64,000 nt of DNA, from positions 1,920,501 to 1,984,500 of the forward strand of contig PYIU01000010.1 of NCBI GenBank assembly GCA_003415625.1, given 5' to 3'. The notes below the pieces were generated by a model. The model was not told the DNA's origin. It did not search any database and saw only the letters and a program-made list of their open reading frames with translations. Positions within the stretch are counted from its first letter, which is position 1. Each line of letters starts with the position of its first letter. This DNA comes from Aquanectria penicillioides. Lineage: Eukaryota; Ascomycota; Sordariomycetes; Hypocreales; Nectriaceae. Below are positions 59,762 through 64,000 of this stretch, in pieces. The position numbers were made by a program, and so were the translations under genes.

Positions 59762-61530
59762 CAATAGCAAAGGCCCAACTTGTAGTGTGTTGTCTGGGTA
59801 ATAGATCAACGTATGCTATGTTAATTTAGCATAGTCGATTTGGGTTATTTTCAGCACACGGGAAACAACTATGTTGAACCCAAGCCGTTATCTTCCTCCT
59901 CTCTCTCCCATTTAGACTAGTTCGATCGAATACGCAATATTTTATCAGCCATTTAAACTAGGTGGGCTGCCTCACTATTGTCCACAGCTGCAATCCCTCT
60001 GTCCTTTGGAGGGGTAGACCACAGCATCGTCCGTGACGGCAGGGTATTTGTAGTCACCATAGTGGCTCATTGAAAATGGCCTCGCACGTCTCTCAAAAGG
60101 ATTGCAAGTCAAGAACCAGAACCTCCACTGCCAAGACCGTGTGCTTCGACGATGGCTAGCTTCTAGCACGCGGAAGTTTCCCCCGCTCTTGAACCGACAG
60201 TGGACGGGAGGGGTAAGAATCGGGGCCATAGGGGGAAGCGATTTCGAAGCATAGGCATATGTTGATGGAACTGCACATATCGTGATGGCTGCTGAGGCAC
60301 GGCAGAAACGCTTGCGGGCGCTGTTGAGATGAGGGGGAACAGACTTGGGCGGATAGAGATGAGCGGAGCTGATATAAGGGTTAGCGGTTACGATCTTCGA
60401 CCTCAAGAGGAGAAAATGAGACTCTTGAAAGTGCAACAGAGTAAGAAGCATTCTTAATTTCTCAAGTCGGGGTGTAGATAGGGCCAGCCAACATACCCAC
60501 GAAGAGCAGAACTCACAATAAACACCCCACGCCTCCAAACTGAAGAATCGCCCAGTCTCTGTGAATCGATATTGTCACACTAGTATGATGAGGTGGACTC
60601 GTGATGCAACCAAAAACAACTACTCAGCTGTTTCCTCTGGTCTTGAAGCTTGGTGGGTTCTCCTGTTCGCGGATGGACGTAGTGAAATTCGTTAATGTCG
60701 GATGCGCGCGATGCTCACGTTCTGCATCGATTCTGTCAGTGGTTGATGCTCTGAGAAAAAAAAAGAGCGTCCCTGCCTGTCTGCCCCTGACCAGCTGTGA
60801 TACGGAGTCTGATTTGGCTTCAAAGAAAGGAATACCGAATCTTCCAAGTGGGCGACCGAAATCACTGTCTCATGCTCACCATCCGTAGCCCGAGCGATTG
60901 CAAACGCGAGTTGCGTCGTCAGCCTCATGAAGCTCCGTCGCGCCTTTTTATCGTCACACGCTAGCTGCTGGCCAATTCCTTCGCCTGCTGCAACTTGCTG
61001 ACTCCCTTCCAGCCCGGGACAGTCCCCCGAGGTTCCAATTCCAATACAGGGTATCCAAACCTGGCACACATCACCACTTGAGTGGCTAAAAAAAGTTAGA
61101 GAAGAAAAGAGACTTCAACAACACCCGGCTCCGCCACCAAACGGAATCCGCCACGTACTGATAATCCATCCATCTCTGTCACCCCAACTACGTGATAACG
61201 CATGGGATTGAACGCCACAGATACAACACCATCTTCGCGGTGTGGCTAAGGTGCATTTCTCGCGCAAACGCGTCTCGTGTCACGCGTGGTGTGGGTAGCC
61301 GGGGTATGAGGTTGGGCTGCCAATCGTTGTGATGCACATTGAACGCGTTCCATCGCTGTTCCCACATGCCCCGACAGTAAATTATGCCTAGTATGTATCT
61401 ACCCAAATTTCCAATGCTCATTTTGCCGTCCCTAGGGAATGTTTGGTCCTGGCAATGAGAGATGTGATATACTATATAAGTCACACGTGAGGTCATCTAA
61501 AATCCTCTCTGCCATCCTTGTCTCATCGCA
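59762..61530. other. 1.8-kb region without a supported gene
   Basis: A 187-codon minus-strand frame (60538-59975) and a 125-codon one (61069-60692) are open, but neither shows motifs. They are left out. Confidence 0.35.
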
Positions 61531-62053
61531 ATGCGAGACTTCTCCAGTATGAACAACCAAATTTAGCGCCTCTTAATCATCCCGGACGGCACAGGCCATA
61601 TCATGGTCAGTTCAAGCAGGCTTCTAGTTCATAGAGACAACTGACAATGCTTAGAACTGCAACGAGAACTCAACCATCCCAGGGGGAAACCCTCCTGAAA
61701 AGGGCCTAGCTACTGACTTAAGCAGGCTCAATATACAAACTAATCGAATCGAATCGAAAAAGACGGCCGCAGAGGAAAGCCTCTCGATCGAACAACACTC
61801 GGAGCAGAAGCCATCCAACCATGGGGGCGAAAAGTCGAAAGTCACAATAGTTTTTGCCGCAGAGGAACCCACTTGCAGTGAATCAAAGAGCGGCATGGTC
61901 CCGATACAAGCTTGGCAGAACCAGGACATGAATGCCGAGCCCATTCTGCGCTGCCAGACCTCGGATGATTGGGCTACCAAAGAGGCAACGAGGTTGCGGA
62001 TGCTGGCGGAAGCAATGGCGATGGTTAATGCCACTCTGGCGAAGAGTAGTTAA
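61531..62053 (+). pseudogene. Small hypothetical gene with an early in-frame TAG
   Basis: Two exons (61531-61605 and 61655-62053) with a 49-bp GTCAGT..TAG intron keep one frame of 158 codons, except for TAG at codon 12 (61564-61566). The second exon is polar and low in hydrophobics (IESKKTAAEESLSIEQHSEQ) and ends in a short helix (TRLRMLAEAMAMVNATLAKS), like the tail of a small regulator. I do not recognise a family. The TAG may come from CAG. If translation began at a later ATG, only the part after the intron would be made. Confidence 0.42.
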
Positions 62054-62808
62054 GAGGATGGTGTAAATTATGCCAAATGCGAATGGCGACTTTCCAAGTA
62101 GTTGTTGAAACTGGTAGCAGATTTATTTCATTAGGATTGTCAGCTGTGCACCAACCCAACACTCACAGACGCCACTTATCATACAAGTACTTATTACTTG
62201 TGTCATTCATTTCTTTTCCCCTCCCCCAAGTCCTTGTATTGAAAAATAAGTACTTTCATATTACTCGTTTTAAAGTTACCTCCAGAATGAACGATCAAGT
62301 TTGACAATAACAACCTGAATAACAACATGTTGAGTTGTAGATGACATTGCTGTGGCGTAGTTGTGGCGGTATGTGGCTAATCCGCCATCCCTTGGAACAT
62401 GGAACCGCAAGGATACGGGTGACGGCGGCTCTATTATCCATGGATACCTGTGGAGTGGGGCAGACCGACCAATCACATGCCAATTTGCTTTTCAGGCTAG
62501 AAAATCATCACAAGCAGATCGAATCGCTTAGAAAACATAAAATAATCTTTTTTTAAGTGATTTACCAAAACGCCCAGTGATATATTATTTATTTTTGAAC
62601 CTTTTGTAACTTTTTTTATATAGAATTTTTTTTGGGCGGGTTGAGTTTGTGACAGCCTTCTTGTAGTACAGGTGTCAATTATTTAGGCCCACTCTTACTG
62701 AACTATGCATCCACTAAAAACGGATCTCAAGTTCAATAAGCCCTTATAAAGCATGATTAATGGGGCGGTCTAACAACACCTACCCTATAGTCCACGGTGT
62801 ATAATTCT
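62054..62808. other. Intergenic, no gene seen
   Basis: Only short frames. The last part is the 5' flank of the tRNA gene. Confidence 0.4.
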
Positions 62809-62880
62809 GGTTCTGTGGTCTAACGGTCATGACTCTGGATTTTGATTCCAGCAGCGAGGGTTCGACTCCCCCCAGAACCT
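62809..62880 (+). tRNA. tRNA-Gln (anticodon UUG)
   Basis: A 72-nt cloverleaf without intron. The acceptor stem GGTTCTG pairs with CAGAACC, with discriminator T at 62880. The anticodon stem CTGGA (62835-62839) pairs with TCCAG (62847-62851) around the loop TTTTGAT, so the anticodon is TTG at 62842-62844, reading CAA. The T-arm contains GGTTCGACTCC. Confidence 0.93.
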
Positions 62881-62961
62881 CTCTTTTTGGCGCTTCACTC
62901 TTTCTGGGTATCTTTTGCGAGGCACACAATGTTGATGAAACCTACGGGACACCCTAACTAC

Positions 62962-63289
62962 TCGGGGGGATCTTTAAACCCACCCCTCCCCCGTGACAGA
63001 TTCTCAGCCACGGGGGGCCATTGAGTTGGAAAAGGGACGTTGATTTGGAAAAAAAAAAAAGTGACCTAAGACCGCACCTACAGCATACTGCAGTCAAAGT
63101 ACATTTCTTGCTGAATAAGCATGATAAGAAATTCAACATTATGTATGATAAGATACCTATCTATTGTGCAAATTCAGGTGGGATAACAAGTTACTTTTTT
63201 TTCCAAATCAACGTCCCTTTTCCAACTCAATGGCCCCCCGTGGCTGAGAATCTGTCACGGGGGAGGGGTCGGTTCAGAGATCCCCCCTA
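62962..63289. mobile_element. hAT-like MITE or foldback element, 328 bp
   Basis: Two arms of about 100 bp (62962-63064 and 63190-63289) are inverted copies of each other, beginning T(C/A)GGGGGGATCT. The flanks CTAACTAC (62954-62961) and GTAGCTAC (63290-63297) match at 6 of 8 bases, and both fit the nTnnnnAn pattern of hAT target duplications. There is no coding capacity. It lies 82 bp after the tRNA-Gln gene. Confidence 0.75.
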
Positions 63290-63297
63290 GTAGCTAC

Positions 63298-64000
63298 ATA
63301 AATTACACATCTACTGATAGATCCACGAGAGAGCAACATCTTGGGAAATAAATAAAAGTGGAACTGAGACCCCAAAGTTAAATTAGTAACGTATTTGCGT
63401 TTTAAGGGCAAGGAGCTACTCGAAAGATAATTCAGTTTTCGAGCAAATGCTGATTTCATGGAGACGATTAGCGTCTCTGAAATAGAGAGTAAAGTCCTAA
63501 CGCAGTGCTTCCCTGGGTAGGTGGTTCTTCACTAATTCTACAAGGTACACATACTCAGATGTCGTTGTCCCCGCCAATTTCGATTGAGGGATACTAGGAG
63601 AAGAGTTTAATGGGCAATGAAGGAGAATATCGTGCACTCAATCGAGGAGAAATAACTGTGCTTCCGTCATTGAAGGCACCTAGAGTTTTCTAGGTAGACA
63701 AGTCGATGTGGCAGCACATGTTCTGATTGGTATTCGGTGCAACTTCTTATTATTGAGAAATGTGACTGTGGAAGCAAAGGCGTACATGTGTCCCTGCATC
63801 TGTTGTATTTGCCAGCTGGAATGTGTTGTATTTTGATGCAATGGCCTGGGTTTAAAAAGGTCTGTTTGGGAGACATAGATTCGAACTGCGATGAACTTTG
63901 GTTGGCGCGTTGAACTGTGAAGTGTACCAACTTTACACTCAGTCAACTTAACTTTGTAACACAATTTCAACGGTACTGCATACAACAATTGGCAGAGCGT
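63298..64000. other. Right-hand end of the window, no gene supported
   Basis: Two overlapping minus-strand frames near 63667-63988 have no motifs. Confidence 0.35.

Noticed and set aside
59975..60538. 187-codon minus-strand frame as a gene
   Set aside because: Composition does not look like a folded protein and no family is recognised. It is the best of the unsupported frames and would need transcript evidence.
60692..61069. 125-codon minus-strand frame
   Set aside because: No motif; it overlaps another open frame on the opposite strand.
1..64000. CRISPR array
   Set aside because: The regularly recurring CGTACG is a 6-bp palindrome at variable spacing inside genes, not a repeat-spacer array, and the host is a eukaryote.

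Overview
The window is nuclear DNA of a filamentous ascomycete (Pezizomycotina). The evidence is genes with many 46-104 bp GT-AG introns, HET, NACHT and DUF7025 gene families typical of these fungi, a Zn2Cys6 regulator, and a block of extreme C-to-T/G-to-A decay that looks like repeat-induced point mutation (RIP). The genus cannot be fixed from the sequence. Exon structures were assembled by hand; where given, the summed exons keep the reading frame, except where a defect is stated.

Layout. 0.4-2.0 kb: F-box gene. 2.5-7.8 kb: a RIP-ruined DNA transposon (copy A) holding two 383-bp LTR-like insertions. 8.0-11.7 kb: hydrolase-NACHT NLR-like gene. 11.8-13.5 kb: conserved hypothetical gene. 14.6-15.3 kb: broken gene. 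16.2-23.7 kb: a Zn2Cys6 regulator and an ABC transporter, divergently transcribed, the transporter carrying a 2-nt frameshift. 23.8-24.1 kb: kinase relic. 24.5-29.1 kb: an intact sister transposon (copy B) with three genes. 29.2-31.9 kb: HET-domain gene. 32.1-35.7 kb: AAA ATPase with a DUF7025-type N-terminal part. 36.3-38.1 kb: DUF7708-type gene. 39.0-40.3 kb: decayed membrane-protein gene. 40.6-44.3 kb: NACHT-ankyrin gene. 45.1-45.9 kb: dehydrogenase pseudogene. 46.1-47.5 kb: HEAT-repeat gene. 48.2-49.5 kb: second F-box gene. 50.9-52.9 kb: zinc-finger-like gene with a stop codon. 53.4-57.9 kb: NACHT-WD40 gene. 58.0-64.0 kb: repeats and MITEs, a small broken gene and a tRNA-Gln(UUG).

The region is an accessory, fast-turnover neighbourhood. 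It is dense in families tied to fungal non-self recognition (three NACHT proteins, one HET protein, plus DUF7708 and AAA/DUF7025 proteins) and in gene relics. Three insertions sit 110-140 bp upstream of start codons of NLR or HET genes, which suggests a shared promoter-proximal target preference.

The most unusual signal is in transposon copy B (24541-29117). It has 86-bp terminal inverted repeats beginning TACGGTC, a 6-bp target duplication and a D-D-E integrase-like transposase, a combination that fits the IS3EU superfamily. It also carries two accessory genes, one for a cysteine-rich DUF3716-like protein. Along its whole length, coding and non-coding, the palindrome CGTACG recurs about every 100 bp. 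I count about 27 exact copies and about 19 five-base matches by hand, against four exact copies noticed in the rest of the window. The motif falls in all three reading frames of the transposase gene, so it looks selected at the DNA level, perhaps as a binding site for an element-encoded protein.
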